Source: Fimbriimonadales bacterium
GTDB taxonomy: Bacteria; Armatimonadota; Fimbriimonadia; Fimbriimonadales; GBS-DC
Direction of reading: 5' to 3'
Assembly (NCBI GenBank): GCA_025998675.1
Contig: AP024673.1
Location: 1,515,221 to 1,579,220, forward strand
Length of the DNA: 64,000 bases
A program made the translations under genes and the position numbers. The notes under the pieces were generated by a model. It did not search any database. It was not told where the DNA came from and saw only the letters and a list, made by a program, of their open reading frames with translations. Of this stretch, positions 49,442 through 58,336 are shown in pieces. Positions within the stretch are counted from its first letter, which is position 1; each line of letters begins with the position of its first letter.

Positions 49442-49467
49442 CTTCCCCGCGCAAGGAGCAACACGCT

Positions 49468-50343
49468 ATGGCTATTCTGGTCAACGCCGATTCGAAGGTT
49501 CTGGTTCAGGGCATTACGGGGCGCGAAGGAGAGTTTCACACGCGCCAGATGCTGGAGTACGGCACGAAGGTGGTCGCTGGGGTCACCCCTGGCAGAGGCG
49601 GGCAGGAGGTCGCGGGCGTGCCCGTGTTCGACACGGTCAAGCAGGCGGTGCGCGAGACGGGCGCGAATGTGAGCTGTATCTTCGTGCCCGCGCCGTTCGC
49701 CCCCGACGCGATTCTGGAAGCCGCCGACGCGGGCGTCGAACTCATCGTGTGCATCACGGAGGGCATCCCCGTGCAGGATATGGTGCGCGTGATGAGTTAT
49801 GTCAAGCGCTGCACACGCAGCCGCGTGATTGGACCTAACTGTCCGGGACTGACGACCGCCGGGGAATGCAAAGTCGGCATCATGCCGGGCATGCTGTTTA
49901 CGAAGGGAAATATCGGGCTGGTGTCGCGCAGCGGCACGCTGACCTACGAGATTGTGTACGCGCTCACGCAGGCGGGGCTGGGACAGTCGACCTGTGTGGG
50001 CATCGGCGGCGACCCGATTATCGGCGCGACTTTTATCGATGTGCTGCCGCTATTCGAGGCGGACCCGCAGACGGAAGCCGTCGTGATGGTGGGCGAAATC
50101 GGCGGCTCGGACGAGGAAATCGCGGCGGAATACATCAAACATCACATGACCAAGCCTGTGGTGGGCTTCATTTCGGGGCGCACCGCGCCGCCGGGCAAGC
50201 GCATGGGACACGCGGGCGCGATTATCTCGGGCGGTAAGGGCAGCCCGCAATCGAAAGTCGCCGCGCTGACCGACGCCGGCGTGCCCATCGCCGACACGCC
50301 CAGCGAAATCCCCGACCTCGTGAAGCAGGCGCTGAAGCGGTAG
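49468..50343 (+). CDS. sucD: Succinyl-CoA ligase (ADP/GDP-forming) subunit alpha
   Basis: This 291-residue protein has the CoA-binding [59 protein letters not shown] and the phosphohistidine loop [17 protein letters not shown]. It forms succinate + CoA + NTP with SucC in the citric acid cycle. SucC is not adjacent in this window. It stands as a single transcription unit with its own promoter. Confidence 0.96.
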   Translation: MAILVNADSKVLVQGITGREGEFHTRQMLEYGTKVVAGVTPGRGGQEVAGVPVFDTVKQAVRETGANVSCIFVPAPFAPDAILEAADAGVELIVCITEGIPVQDMVRVMSYVKRCTRSRVIGPNCPGLTTAGECKVGIMPGMLFTKGNIGLVSRSGTLTYEIVYALTQAGLGQSTCVGIGGDPIIGATFIDVLPLFEADPQTEAVVMVGEIGGSDEEIAAEYIKHHMTKPVVGFISGRTAPPGKRMGHAGAIISGGKGSPQSKVAALTDAGVPIADTPSEIPDLVKQALKR

Positions 50344-50356
50344 TCGCCCATCAGGT

Positions 50357-50362
50357 AGAATC
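50357..50362 (+). promoter_or_regulatory. -10 box of the aldehyde dehydrogenase gene
   Basis: TAGAAT in CATCAGGTAGAATCC, with AGGAGGG upstream of ATG at 50407. Confidence 0.5.
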
Positions 50363-50406
50363 CTGTCGGCTCGACGCCGAGTCGAACCAAACAGGAGGGA
50401 TTACCG

Positions 50407-51906
50407 ATGAAACAAGTACAGGCGATGAACCTGATTCGCGGGCGCTGGCACGAGTCGGCGTCTGGCAACCGTTTTGAAAGCCGCAACCCCGCCGACACGC
50501 GCGAGGTGATTGGAACCGCCCCATGCTCCAACGCCAGCGATGTCGATCAGGCGGTGCGCGCGGCGCGAGAGGCGTATCCCATGTGGCGCGCGATGTCGCG
50601 CGTCAAACGCGGCGAACTCATCGATAACCTCGCCCAGCTCATCAAGCGCGACCTGAACGCGCTCTCAGAGCTGGTGACGCGTGAGTGCGGCAAGCCCATC
50701 AACGAAGGGCGCGCCGATGTGGTCGAAGCGCTGCACATGACGCAGTATGTGGCGGGCATGGCGCGCATGCCGCACGGCGAAATCATCGATAGCGAAATCG
50801 CCGAAAAGGACGCCTACATCCTGCGCAAGCCGAAAGGCGTGGTGGCGTGCATCACCCCGTGGAACTTCCCCGTCGCCATCCCGCTCTGGACGGTGCTGCC
50901 CAGCCTGCTGGAGGGCAACACGGTCGTGTTCAAGCCCTCGGAAGACACCCCCATCTGCGGGCACGCGCTGGCGGAGCTGTTCGTGGAGGCGGGCTTCCCG
51001 CCCGGCGTGTTCAATGTCGTGCAGGGCTACGGCGAGGACGCGGGCGACCCGCTGGTGCATCACCCCGAAGTCGATGTCGTCGTGTTCACAGGCTCCTACG
51101 CCGTGGGACGCTACATCATCGAGGAGTGCGCCAAGCAGCACAAGTTCGCCGCGGTGGAGATGGGCGGTAAAAACGCCGTGATTGTGCTGGACGACGCGAA
51201 CATGGAGATTGCGCTCAACGCCGCAATCCTCTCCGCCTTCAAGACCAGCGGGCAGCGATGCGTCTCGTCCAACCGCATTATCGTCCATGAAAAGCTCGAG
51301 CCTGAGTTCACCCCGCGCTTCGTGGAGCTGGCGCGCCGAATCAACATCGGCAACGGGCTGCGCGAGGACACCTTCATGGGTCCGCTGATTAACGAGCAGG
51401 GCGTGGAGAAGTACCTGTACCACAATCAGAAAGCGATTGAGGAGGGCGCGGAGGTGCTGCTGCCCGGCGGCGTCCTCAAAGAGGGCGAGTATCAGTACGG
51501 GCACTTCGTTGCGCCGTTCGTGTACCGCATGCGCCACCATCCCGACAGCTTCGCGCTCAAAGAGGAGGCGTTCAGCCCCCATGTGGCGATTATCCCCGTG
51601 AGCGACCTCGACGAAGCCATCCATGTCTACAACGACACCAAATACGGGCTGGCGATGGCGGTGATTACCGAAGACTACCGCAAGTGGCGCTATGTGCGCG
51701 ACAATTGCGAGTTCGGCGTCGGGTATGTGAACCTGCCGAGCATCGGCGCGGAGGTGCATCTGCCCTTCGGCGGCGTCAAGGGCAGCGGGAACGGACACCC
51801 CAGCGCGTCCGCCCTGTTCGACGCCGTCACACACAAGGTCGCCTTCACGGTCAACCATGCGACCGAAATCAAGATGGCGCAGGGACTGAGCGCGAAGATT
51901 GGGTAG
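50407..51906 (+). CDS. NAD(P)-dependent aldehyde dehydrogenase
   Basis: This 499-residue ALDH superfamily enzyme has [28 protein letters not shown], catalytic Glu in [15 protein letters not shown], catalytic Cys in [13 protein letters not shown] and [13 protein letters not shown]. The sequence style is near alpha-aminoadipic semialdehyde and succinate/glyceraldehyde dehydrogenases, but the substrate cannot be fixed. AGGAGGG lies upstream of ATG, and a 12-bp-stem hairpin follows the stop, then a repeat element. Confidence 0.93.
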   Translation: MKQVQAMNLIRGRWHESASGNRFESRNPADTREVIGTAPCSNASDVDQAVRAAREAYPMWRAMSRVKRGELIDNLAQLIKRDLNALSELVTRECGKPINEGRADVVEALHMTQYVAGMARMPHGEIIDSEIAEKDAYILRKPKGVVACITPWNFPVAIPLWTVLPSLLEGNTVVFKPSEDTPICGHALAELFVEAGFPPGVFNVVQGYGEDAGDPLVHHPEVDVVVFTGSYAVGRYIIEECAKQHKFAAVEMGGKNAVIVLDDANMEIALNAAILSAFKTSGQRCVSSNRIIVHEKLEPEFTPRFVELARRINIGNGLREDTFMGPLINEQGVEKYLYHNQKAIEEGAEVLLPGGVLKEGEYQYGHFVAPFVYRMRHHPDSFALKEEAFSPHVAIIPVSDLDEAIHVYNDTKYGLAMAVITEDYRKWRYVRDNCEFGVGYVNLPSIGAEVHLPFGGVKGSGNGHPSASALFDAVTHKVAFTVNHATEIKMAQGLSAKIG

Positions 51907-51918
51907 GTTGCTTGCAAC

Positions 51919-51949
51919 GGCGCGGCGGCGGAACCGTCGCCGCCGCGCC
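51919..51949 (+). terminator. Hairpin after the aldehyde dehydrogenase gene
   Basis: GGCGCGGCGGCG-GAACCGT-CGCCGCCGCGCC, a perfect 12-bp stem without a T-run. Confidence 0.55.
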
Positions 51950-52106
51950 TAAGTGCCTTTGCGTGAGAATTGCGACATGCGTGCTGCGCCGTCTTTATGG
52001 AGTGCGGAAGCGGAGCTTCCGCGCAGGCTGAAGCTCCCGCTTCAGCACTCCAAATTACGCACATGCGCAGACAGGGAGCCGCTGAAAATTTACTGCAAAG
52101 GCACTC
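51949..52106. repeat. Double-hairpin dispersed repeat, copy 6 (reverse orientation)
   Basis: The ends CTAAGTGCCTTTGC and TACTGCAAAGGCACTC are inverted. The core at 51998-52052 is reversed relative to copies 1-3. The right end lies 11 bases before the ATG of the next gene, so the element may contribute to or displace its promoter. Confidence 0.85.
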
Positions 52107-52116
52107 AGATAGTCTT

Positions 52117-53124
52117 ATGAAAACCACGCTCGCGGAGCGATTAGAGGCAATCCGTGCCGAGTCGGGGGTGCCTGCCATCGCCGCGCTGATCGGCGATTCG
52201 AAGGGCATACGCGACTTCGCGGCGGTGGGCGTCCGTCGCGCAGGAACCCGCGAAGCCGTCCGTCCCGAAGACCCGTTCCACATCGGCTCATGTACCAAAG
52301 CGATGACCGCGACGGCAGCGGCGCGCCTCGTGGAACAGGGCAAGCTCCGCTGGGAGACGACCCTCGCCGACGCGCTGCCCCAGCTCAAACCCCAGATTCA
52401 TCGCGACTACCATGCCGTGACTCTGCGCCAGCTCCTGTACCATCGGGCGGGCTTACCCGAAGATCGAACAGCCGACCCGATTCTATTCCTGCGCTTGCGT
52501 GGTCTCACGGGCGACATCAGACAGCAGCGGCTGGAGGCTGTAAAGCTGGTTCTGGAAAAGAAGCCTGCCCACGCCCCCGACGCGCAGTTTGCCTATTCCA
52601 ACTTCGGCTACATGGTCGCAGGCGCAATGCTGGAGCAGGCGACTCAGAGCAGCTGGGAGCAACTGATGCAGGCGTATCTTTTCAAGCCGTTGCGCATGCG
52701 TGCGGCTGGGTTCGGACCGCCAGAGTCGATTGCAGGGCATCGTGGCAAACCGCCGCGCCCCCAGATGTTCGACAACCCGCCTGTGCTGGGACCTGCGGGC
52801 ACGGTTCACTGCCCACTGCGGGAGTGGGCGGCGTTCGCGCGTCTGCACCTGCAGGGCGCGCGCGGCGAAAAAAACGCGCTCCTGCGCGCCGAGTCGTTTC
52901 AGACCCTGCACGCGGATTCCTATCAACAGGACTACGCCATGGGATGGGTTCTCCGCCGTGTGGGGACGGAACGCCGCCTGCTGCATGCAGGGAGCAACAC
53001 GCTGTGGTTCGCGATGGCGCACATCGCGCCTGAACGCAACCGCTTCTACCTGTGCGCGGCGAACTGGGGGCATCCCGACGCACAGAACGCTGTCGTGAAA
53101 GTCATTGAGAGCCTGTCCGAGTAG
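52117..53124 (+). CDS. Serine hydrolase of the beta-lactamase/class C family (EstB-like), 1
   Basis: This 335-residue protein has SxxK as HIGSCTKAMTA (near residue 55-60), YSN in FAYSNFGYMVAGAML and a C-terminal HAGSNTLW in the KTG-like position. Such enzymes are esterases, D-aminopeptidases or DD-peptidases more often than lactamases. No signal peptide is visible, suggesting a cytosolic esterase. Only ~11 bases separate ATG from repeat copy 6, and no clear ribosome-binding site is present. Confidence 0.85.
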   Translation: MKTTLAERLEAIRAESGVPAIAALIGDSKGIRDFAAVGVRRAGTREAVRPEDPFHIGSCTKAMTATAAARLVEQGKLRWETTLADALPQLKPQIHRDYHAVTLRQLLYHRAGLPEDRTADPILFLRLRGLTGDIRQQRLEAVKLVLEKKPAHAPDAQFAYSNFGYMVAGAMLEQATQSSWEQLMQAYLFKPLRMRAAGFGPPESIAGHRGKPPRPQMFDNPPVLGPAGTVHCPLREWAAFARLHLQGARGEKNALLRAESFQTLHADSYQQDYAMGWVLRRVGTERRLLHAGSNTLWFAMAHIAPERNRFYLCAANWGHPDAQNAVVKVIESLSE

Positions 53125-53171
53125 GGAAGCGCCGGTGTCCAATCAAGGGCGGGATACCCTCAAGCTGAATC

Positions 53172-53186
53172 ACGGACTGGTATTAG
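53172..53186. repeat. Solo right end of the long-form dispersed repeat
   Basis: ACGGACTGGTATTAG matches the right end seen at 18549-18562, 33355-33368 and 63695-63709. No core or left end is nearby. Confidence 0.5.
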
Positions 53187-53219
53187 ATACTATTTTATTG
53201 CGAAATGTCCTACTCACGC

Positions 53220-54746
53220 TTACGGGCGCGCGGTCTGTTGCACGGGCTGCTGCGCATAGGGCTTGACCCACTCCATCGCGGCGCGCTCCATCGTCTGGGT
53301 GAGGCTAACAGGACGCACGCCAATCCAGAAAATCAGCGCAATCAGCGGCAGTAGCAGTGCGAGTTCGGCAGGGCGCAAATCGGGCAGCTCGCGCCAGCGC
53401 GTCGGCGTCGGTCCGTAAAACACCCGCTGGAACATCCATAGCATATAGACCGCCGCCAGCACCGTGCCCGTAATCCCCAGCACGACCCAGCCCAGCGGAT
53501 AGACGCCCGCATGCGCCGACTGATACGCCCCCAGCAGGCACAGAAACTCACCCACGAAGCCGTTCGTGCCGGGCAGCGCGACCGCCGCCAGCATCACAAT
53601 CAGAAACAGCGCCGCGAACACGGGCATCTGCTGCTTCAAACCGCCCAGCTCGGCAATCTGGAGCGTGCGCGTGCGCGCCTCCAGCATGCCCAGCAGCAGG
53701 AACATCGCGCCCATCGTGACGCCGTGATTGACCTGCTGCAGCGCGCCGCCCACAAAGCCCTGCGCAGTGAGCGAGAACAGCCCCATCACGATGAATCCTG
53801 CATGGCTGACCACCGCGTAGAGCGCGAGCCGCTTGATGTCGCTCTGCATCGCCGCCACTATCGCGCCATACACGATGGAGAGCGCCCCCAGCGCAACGAA
53901 AAACCCTGCGAACGCCTGCGCCGCGTCAGGAAACATCGGAATCGCGAACCGCAGGAACCCATATGCGCCCGTCTTCAAAAAGACCACCAGCAGCGGCATC
54001 GGCGCCGCGCCCATCGCCTGCGGCCACCAGGTGTGCAACGGAACCAGCGGCAACTTAATCGCAAACGCCAGCGCAAAGCCCAGAAACAGCAGCGTCTCCA
54101 AATGCCCCGGCAGCCCCTGCTCCCACACGAACGCCTGCAGGCGCGGCAGCTCAAAAGTCAGCACGTTGAACGCCTTCTGATGCTCGAACGCCAGCACAAT
54201 CGCCGCCAGCAGCATCCAGAGCGAGCCGAAAAAGGTATACAGGAAAAACTTGAGCGCCGCCGCCGCCCGATCACGACCGCCCCACAGGCTAATCAGAAAG
54301 TACGAAGGTACCAGCGTCAACTCGAAAAACACATAAAACAGAATCACATCCAGCGCCATGAACACGCCCAGCAGCGCGCTCTCCAGCGCCAGCATCCAGA
54401 TGAGAAACTCCCGCACGCGCTCCTGCACATTGAACGAGAGCGCGACGGCGAACACGCTCAGCAGCGCGGTCAGCCCCACCAGCCACAGGCTCACGCCGTC
54501 GATGCCCAGAAAGTAGCTCACGCCATAGTCGGGCAGCCACGCGAACCGCTCCACGAACTGGTAGCCTGCCACATTCGGGTTGAAGCCCAGAAACAGCACG
54601 CCCGCCATCCCCAGCGTAATCAGCGTGATGGTGAGCGCGACCGCGCGGGCAATCAGCTCCTGCCCTCTGGGAACCAGTATCAGCAACAACGCCCCGATTA
54701 AAGGCGTCCAGAGCGTCCAGCTCAACGCGAGCGATGTCCAGTCCAT
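53220..54746 (-). CDS. nuoM: NADH-quinone oxidoreductase subunit M
   Basis: This 508-residue, 14-helix antiporter-like subunit has FFELTLVPSYFLI (the conserved Glu), AIKLPLVPLHTWWPQA, DIKRLALYAVVSHAGFI, QQVNHGVTMGAMFLL and GTNGFVGEF. It pumps protons in complex I. Other nuo genes are not adjacent, which is unusual since nuoM normally sits between nuoL and nuoN. TACAAT (54761-54756) lies 9 bases before ATG, giving it its own promoter. Confidence 0.95.
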   Translation of the reverse strand: MDWTSLALSWTLWTPLIGALLLILVPRGQELIARAVALTITLITLGMAGVLFLGFNPNVAGYQFVERFAWLPDYGVSYFLGIDGVSLWLVGLTALLSVFAVALSFNVQERVREFLIWMLALESALLGVFMALDVILFYVFFELTLVPSYFLISLWGGRDRAAAALKFFLYTFFGSLWMLLAAIVLAFEHQKAFNVLTFELPRLQAFVWEQGLPGHLETLLFLGFALAFAIKLPLVPLHTWWPQAMGAAPMPLLVVFLKTGAYGFLRFAIPMFPDAAQAFAGFFVALGALSIVYGAIVAAMQSDIKRLALYAVVSHAGFIVMGLFSLTAQGFVGGALQQVNHGVTMGAMFLLLGMLEARTRTLQIAELGGLKQQMPVFAALFLIVMLAAVALPGTNGFVGEFLCLLGAYQSAHAGVYPLGWVVLGITGTVLAAVYMLWMFQRVFYGPTPTRWRELPDLRPAELALLLPLIALIFWIGVRPVSLTQTMERAAMEWVKPYAQQPVQQTARP

Positions 54747-54755
54747 GGCGGGCGA

Positions 54756-54761
54756 ATTGTA
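54756..54761 (-). promoter_or_regulatory. -10 box of nuoM
   Basis: TACAAT in CAGGTACAATTC on the minus strand, 9 bases before ATG. Confidence 0.5.
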
Positions 54762-54770
54762 CCTGACGCG

Positions 54771-55820
54771 CTACACCTCGCCCACCTGCGCCGCGAGGCT
54801 GTTCAGGATGCGCCGCCGATAGTCCAGATAGGCGTCCTTCTCGCGCGAGTAATACACATGGTTCGTCAGCAGGATGACCGCCATCTCCACCTGCGGGTCG
54901 AACAGCAGCACCGTGCCTGTGAAGCCCGAATGCCCCACACAGCGCGGGGGGAACAGGTCGCCGCGCGGCAGCAGCGGGTTCGGATGCGCAAACAGCGCGA
55001 GCGTGTGCATGCTGGGCGGCTGGTTGCCTATCTGCGCCTGCGGCGTCAGGAACAGCTGCACCGCGTAGTACGAGAGCAGCGGTCGCCCGCCGCTGAGGAT
55101 CATCCGCGCGAAGCGTATCAGGTCCTCCAGCGAGCCGAACAGCCCCGCGTGCCCAGCGACGCCGCCGAGCGCGTGCGCGTTCTCGTCATGCACCACGCCG
55201 CGCAGAATGGCGTCCGGACGGCTCTCGGAGCGCGCGGTCGGCGCGATTCGTTCCCCCCAGTCAGCGGGCGGGCAATAGGTCATCGACGCCAATCCCAGCG
55301 GCTCGGCAATCTTCGCGCGGAACAGCTCCGCCTGCGACTGCTCGTACACCTGCTCCAGAATCGCGCCCATCAGGATATAGCCGAGGTCGCTATAGGTGTA
55401 GCCCTGCGCGGGCGGGCGCGTGCGCGGGATGTTCAGGACCGCCTGCAGCACGGCGTCGCGCGAATCGGCGCTTTTGTAGAGCGCGCGCCACGCAGGCAGC
55501 CCCGAAGTGTGCGTCAGCAGGTGCTTCACCAGCACGCCCTGCAGGTGCTTCGCGTCGGGGAAAAAGCGCACGACGGGCGTCTCCAGCGTCAGTTTGCCCT
55601 CCTCCAGCGCGAGCAGCGCCAGGGTCGCCGTGCTGAGCGGCTTGGTCAGCGACGCGAGGTCATACACGGTGCTGGGGCTGGCGGGCATGTCGGTTTCGGG
55701 GTCGGGCTTGCCGAACGCGCCCTGATACTTCACGCGCCCGCCCAGCAACACGGCGCACACCGCGCTGGGGAAAATCTTGTGCTCGATGGCTTCCTCGATT
55801 ACGCCGTCCACGGTTGGCAT
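54771..55820 (-). CDS. Serine hydrolase of the beta-lactamase/class C family, 2
   Basis: This 349-residue protein has SxxK as YDLASLTKPLST (~57), YSD in YTYSDLGYILMGAILEQVY and HSGFTGT in the KTG position. The substrate is unknown; peptidoglycan peptide or ester cleavage is typical. No signal peptide is seen from ATG at 55820, which starts 17 bases after the GHL10-like gene, so the two form an operon that may act on cell-wall fragments. Confidence 0.87.
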   Translation of the reverse strand: MPTVDGVIEEAIEHKIFPSAVCAVLLGGRVKYQGAFGKPDPETDMPASPSTVYDLASLTKPLSTATLALLALEEGKLTLETPVVRFFPDAKHLQGVLVKHLLTHTSGLPAWRALYKSADSRDAVLQAVLNIPRTRPPAQGYTYSDLGYILMGAILEQVYEQSQAELFRAKIAEPLGLASMTYCPPADWGERIAPTARSESRPDAILRGVVHDENAHALGGVAGHAGLFGSLEDLIRFARMILSGGRPLLSYYAVQLFLTPQAQIGNQPPSMHTLALFAHPNPLLPRGDLFPPRCVGHSGFTGTVLLFDPQVEMAVILLTNHVYYSREKDAYLDYRRRILNSLAAQVGEV

Positions 55821-55837
55821 GGTCGTTCTCACTCCGT

Positions 55838-56965
55838 TTATCCGAAAGGGTCGCGATTCACCGCCTTCGCAACCTGTTGCAGGTAGGTCTCGCTGCCGCC
55901 GTTCTGGGTGATGGCGTCGTAGGAGAAGAGGCTGAACCCGCGCGCGCCCTGCCGACGGATGGCGCGGATTTTGTTGATTGCGCTGTCGGGACGGATTTGC
56001 CATGCGCCGACGCCCACAATCACGGGACGCCCCTGCGCGGCTTCCACCACCCGCGCCGCATGCGCCTGCACAACGGCGGTGTCTTTGTCATACGCCATCG
56101 GCAGCACGGTGTCCAGCCAGTCGCTTCGCAGCCAGTGCAGCCAGTCCTGCAGTTTGTTGCGGGCAGCGAGCTGGGGGGCGGGCCAGACCGCCGCTGACAG
56201 AATCAGGTTCGGGTTAATCCGCCGCGACTGGCGGCTGAACGCTCGCACGAACGCGCTCACCTGCTCCCGTCGCCAGTCGCTCCACTCGGCGGGGAACGCC
56301 TGCGTCCACGCCAGCGGATTGCGTCCCGTCGCCTGCCTGTCCAGCTGGGCGCGGCGCGTGTCGGGGACGCGTTCCAGCATCGCCTGCCGAAAGCGCGCCC
56401 GACAGCCCGCGCAGTAGCAGTAGCCCTCGTAGGGATAGCGCACATAGTCCAGATGCAGCCCATCCAGCGCAGGGTAGCGTTCGGCGACCTCTGCAAACAC
56501 TTTCAGCAGGTGCGTGCGCACATTCGGGTTGCTGGGACACAGGTAGACGCCCTCCACCTTGCCCGCAGTCGTCATCTGGTAGCGGTTCTGGGCGTCGCGG
56601 GCAATCCACTGCGGGCGGCGACTAATCACATGCTGGCGACTGCGCGGCGGTTGCGGCTGGCTCCACACATAGAACACATTCAGCCACGCATGCACCTGCA
56701 GCCCTGCGTCGGCGGCGCAGCGCAACAGGTAGCCCAGCGGGTCGAAATCGGCGGGCTGGCTCGTCAGCGGCTCCGCGCGCGGCTCGTAGCTGGAGCGATA
56801 ATAGGCGTCGCCGCGCCCGCGCACCTGCGCGAACAGCGCGTTGAAGCCGTAGCGCGCCGCCAGCGCAACCGCGCGCTCAATCGACGAGGGCGAAACCATC
56901 GAAGTGCGCACCACCCACAGGGCGCGCACTTCGTCAGGCAAACGGTGTCGGGCAGAAGCGTGCAT
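55838..56965 (-). CDS. GHL10/DUF187-family glycoside hydrolase-like protein
   Basis: This 375-residue TIM-barrel protein has ALWVVRTSMVSPSSIERAV, GFNALFAQVRGRGDAYY, GLQVHAWLNVFYVW, LDGLHLDYVRYPYEGYCYC and DWLDTVLPMAYD. These are hallmarks of the YngK/GHL10 family, predicted to hydrolyse peptidoglycan-related glycans. No signal peptide is obvious. It precedes the serine hydrolase by 17 bases on the same strand. The cysteines in YCYCAGC are unusual and could bind a metal. Confidence 0.85.
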   Translation of the reverse strand: MHASARHRLPDEVRALWVVRTSMVSPSSIERAVALAARYGFNALFAQVRGRGDAYYRSSYEPRAEPLTSQPADFDPLGYLLRCAADAGLQVHAWLNVFYVWSQPQPPRSRQHVISRRPQWIARDAQNRYQMTTAGKVEGVYLCPSNPNVRTHLLKVFAEVAERYPALDGLHLDYVRYPYEGYCYCAGCRARFRQAMLERVPDTRRAQLDRQATGRNPLAWTQAFPAEWSDWRREQVSAFVRAFSRQSRRINPNLILSAAVWPAPQLAARNKLQDWLHWLRSDWLDTVLPMAYDKDTAVVQAHAARVVEAAQGRPVIVGVGAWQIRPDSAINKIRAIRRQGARGFSLFSYDAITQNGGSETYLQQVAKAVNRDPFG

Positions 56966-57003
56966 CTTGCATGCAATTCGTTGCCCTGCTCAAGGTTCCT
57001 GCC

Positions 57004-57163
57004 GATATCAATCTGCTGGTCATAGTTCGCAAAGCGGCGATTAATGGAGTGCGGAAGCGGAGCTTCCGCGACGCTGAAGCTCCCGCTTCAGCACTCCAAA
57101 GAACCTGCCTGTGCGCGTGCACGGGTAGAGGGACTGCTGAAAAATTACTGCAACGACACTTAA
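57004..57163. repeat. Double-hairpin dispersed repeat, copy 7 (hybrid ends)
   Basis: The left end TCAATCTGCTGGTCATAGTT is of the long-form type (as at 63485), while the right end, TTACTGCAACGACACTTAA, is of the short-form type (as copy 1). Core at 57045-57098, reverse orientation. The right end supplies the stop of the PLP enzyme gene. Confidence 0.82.
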
Positions 57164-58314
57164 GGCGTCAGGGCAGGCAGGGCGTCTTGCAGATCGCGAA
57201 TCAGGTCGCTGGGGTTCTCCAGCCCGATGTAGATGCGGAACAGCCACGGCGCTGGCTCCGACTCGCCCTGCGCCCAGCCCAACAGCAGGCTCTCGTAGCC
57301 GCCCCAGCTGCAGCCGAATCGGAACAGGCGCAGGCGGTCCGCAAAGGCGTAGGCGTTTTCGGCGGTGATGGGGCGCGTCTCGAAGCTGAACAGGCTGCCG
57401 TAGCCGCGCATCTGCTGGCGCGCCAGCGCATGCTGCGGATGGGAGGGCAGTCCAGGGTGGTTCACCCGCGCAATCGGGGGCTGCGCCGCCAGCCATTCGG
57501 CGACCTGCAGCCCGCTGGCGTGCGCGCGCTCCATCCGCACGGGCAGTGTGCGCAGCCCGCGCACCAGCAGCCATCCCCCGAACGGCTCCAGCACCCCGCC
57601 CAGCAGCGAACGGGTCTCGCGTACCTGCTCGATATGCTCGCGTCGCCCCGCAACTACGCCCGCCAGCAGGTCGCTGTGCCCGCCCAGATACTTGCTCGCG
57701 CTGTGCAACACGAGGTCTACCCCCAGCGCGTACGGATTCTGGAAAATTGGCGTCGCCCAGCTGTTGTCGCACAGAGTGAGAATCCCGCGGGCGCGCGCCA
57801 GTTCACTCACCGCGCGTAGATCCTGCAGATGGAACACCATACTGGAGGGGCTTTCGAGGTAAATCATGCGCGTATTCGGCTGCAAGGCGCGTTCAAATTC
57901 TTCAGTGCATTTGCCCTCGATGAAGCTTACCTGCACGCCGTAGCGCGCCAGCCACGATTCCAGCAACATGCGCGTTGGGGGATATGCGCTCTCGACGCAA
58001 ATCACATGGTCGCCCGTGCGGGTGAAGGCGAGGATGGCGGACGCAATCGCCGCCATGCCCGACGCGAAACACAGCGCGTCTTCCGTGCCCTCCAGCGCCG
58101 CGAGTTTCTGCTCGGCGAGGCGCACGGTAGGGTTCGATTCGCGGGTGTAGACATAGCCTGCGTCGTTCAGTCCCTTCTGCTCGGTGCGCAGGCGCAGTGA
58201 GGGCGCGGTAAACAGCGTCGTTTGCACAATCGGCGGCGTCACCGCCCCATAGGGAAACGGCGTCTCCTCTCCGAGATGTTGCAACAGCGTCTCCAGACTC
58301 AGCTCATGCTCCAT
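57160..58314 (-). CDS. Cys/Met-metabolism PLP-dependent enzyme (cystathionine gamma-synthase/beta-lyase-like)
   Basis: This 384-residue fold-type I enzyme has YTRESNPTVRLAEQKLAALE, SGMAAIASAILAF, the PLP-stacking ESAYPPTR, LCDNSWATPIF and the Schiff-base lysine in HSASKYLGGHSDLLAG. The family covers MetB, MetC and related lyases; the N-terminal VTPPIVQTTLF fits beta-lyase MetC-like members. Its TAA stop lies in repeat copy 7. GGGTATACT (58333-58328) is 13 bases before ATG. Which reaction it performs is not determined. Confidence 0.88.
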   Translation of the reverse strand: MEHELSLETLLQHLGEETPFPYGAVTPPIVQTTLFTAPSLRLRTEQKGLNDAGYVYTRESNPTVRLAEQKLAALEGTEDALCFASGMAAIASAILAFTRTGDHVICVESAYPPTRMLLESWLARYGVQVSFIEGKCTEEFERALQPNTRMIYLESPSSMVFHLQDLRAVSELARARGILTLCDNSWATPIFQNPYALGVDLVLHSASKYLGGHSDLLAGVVAGRREHIEQVRETRSLLGGVLEPFGGWLLVRGLRTLPVRMERAHASGLQVAEWLAAQPPIARVNHPGLPSHPQHALARQQMRGYGSLFSFETRPITAENAYAFADRLRLFRFGCSWGGYESLLLGWAQGESEPAPWLFRIYIGLENPSDLIRDLQDALPALTP

Positions 58315-58327
58315 CGCACTTGAGACC

Positions 58328-58333
58328 AGTATA
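58328..58333 (-). promoter_or_regulatory. -10 box of the PLP enzyme gene
   Basis: TATACT in GGGTATACTGG on the minus strand, 13 bases before ATG; it overlaps the end of the GH130 gene upstream. Confidence 0.55.
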
Positions 58334-58336
58334 CCC

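Noticed and set aside
52117-55820. The two serine hydrolases as true beta-lactamases
   Set aside because: They share SxxK and Y-S-N/D but lack clear signal peptides and a typical KTG triad, fitting esterases or peptidases better.
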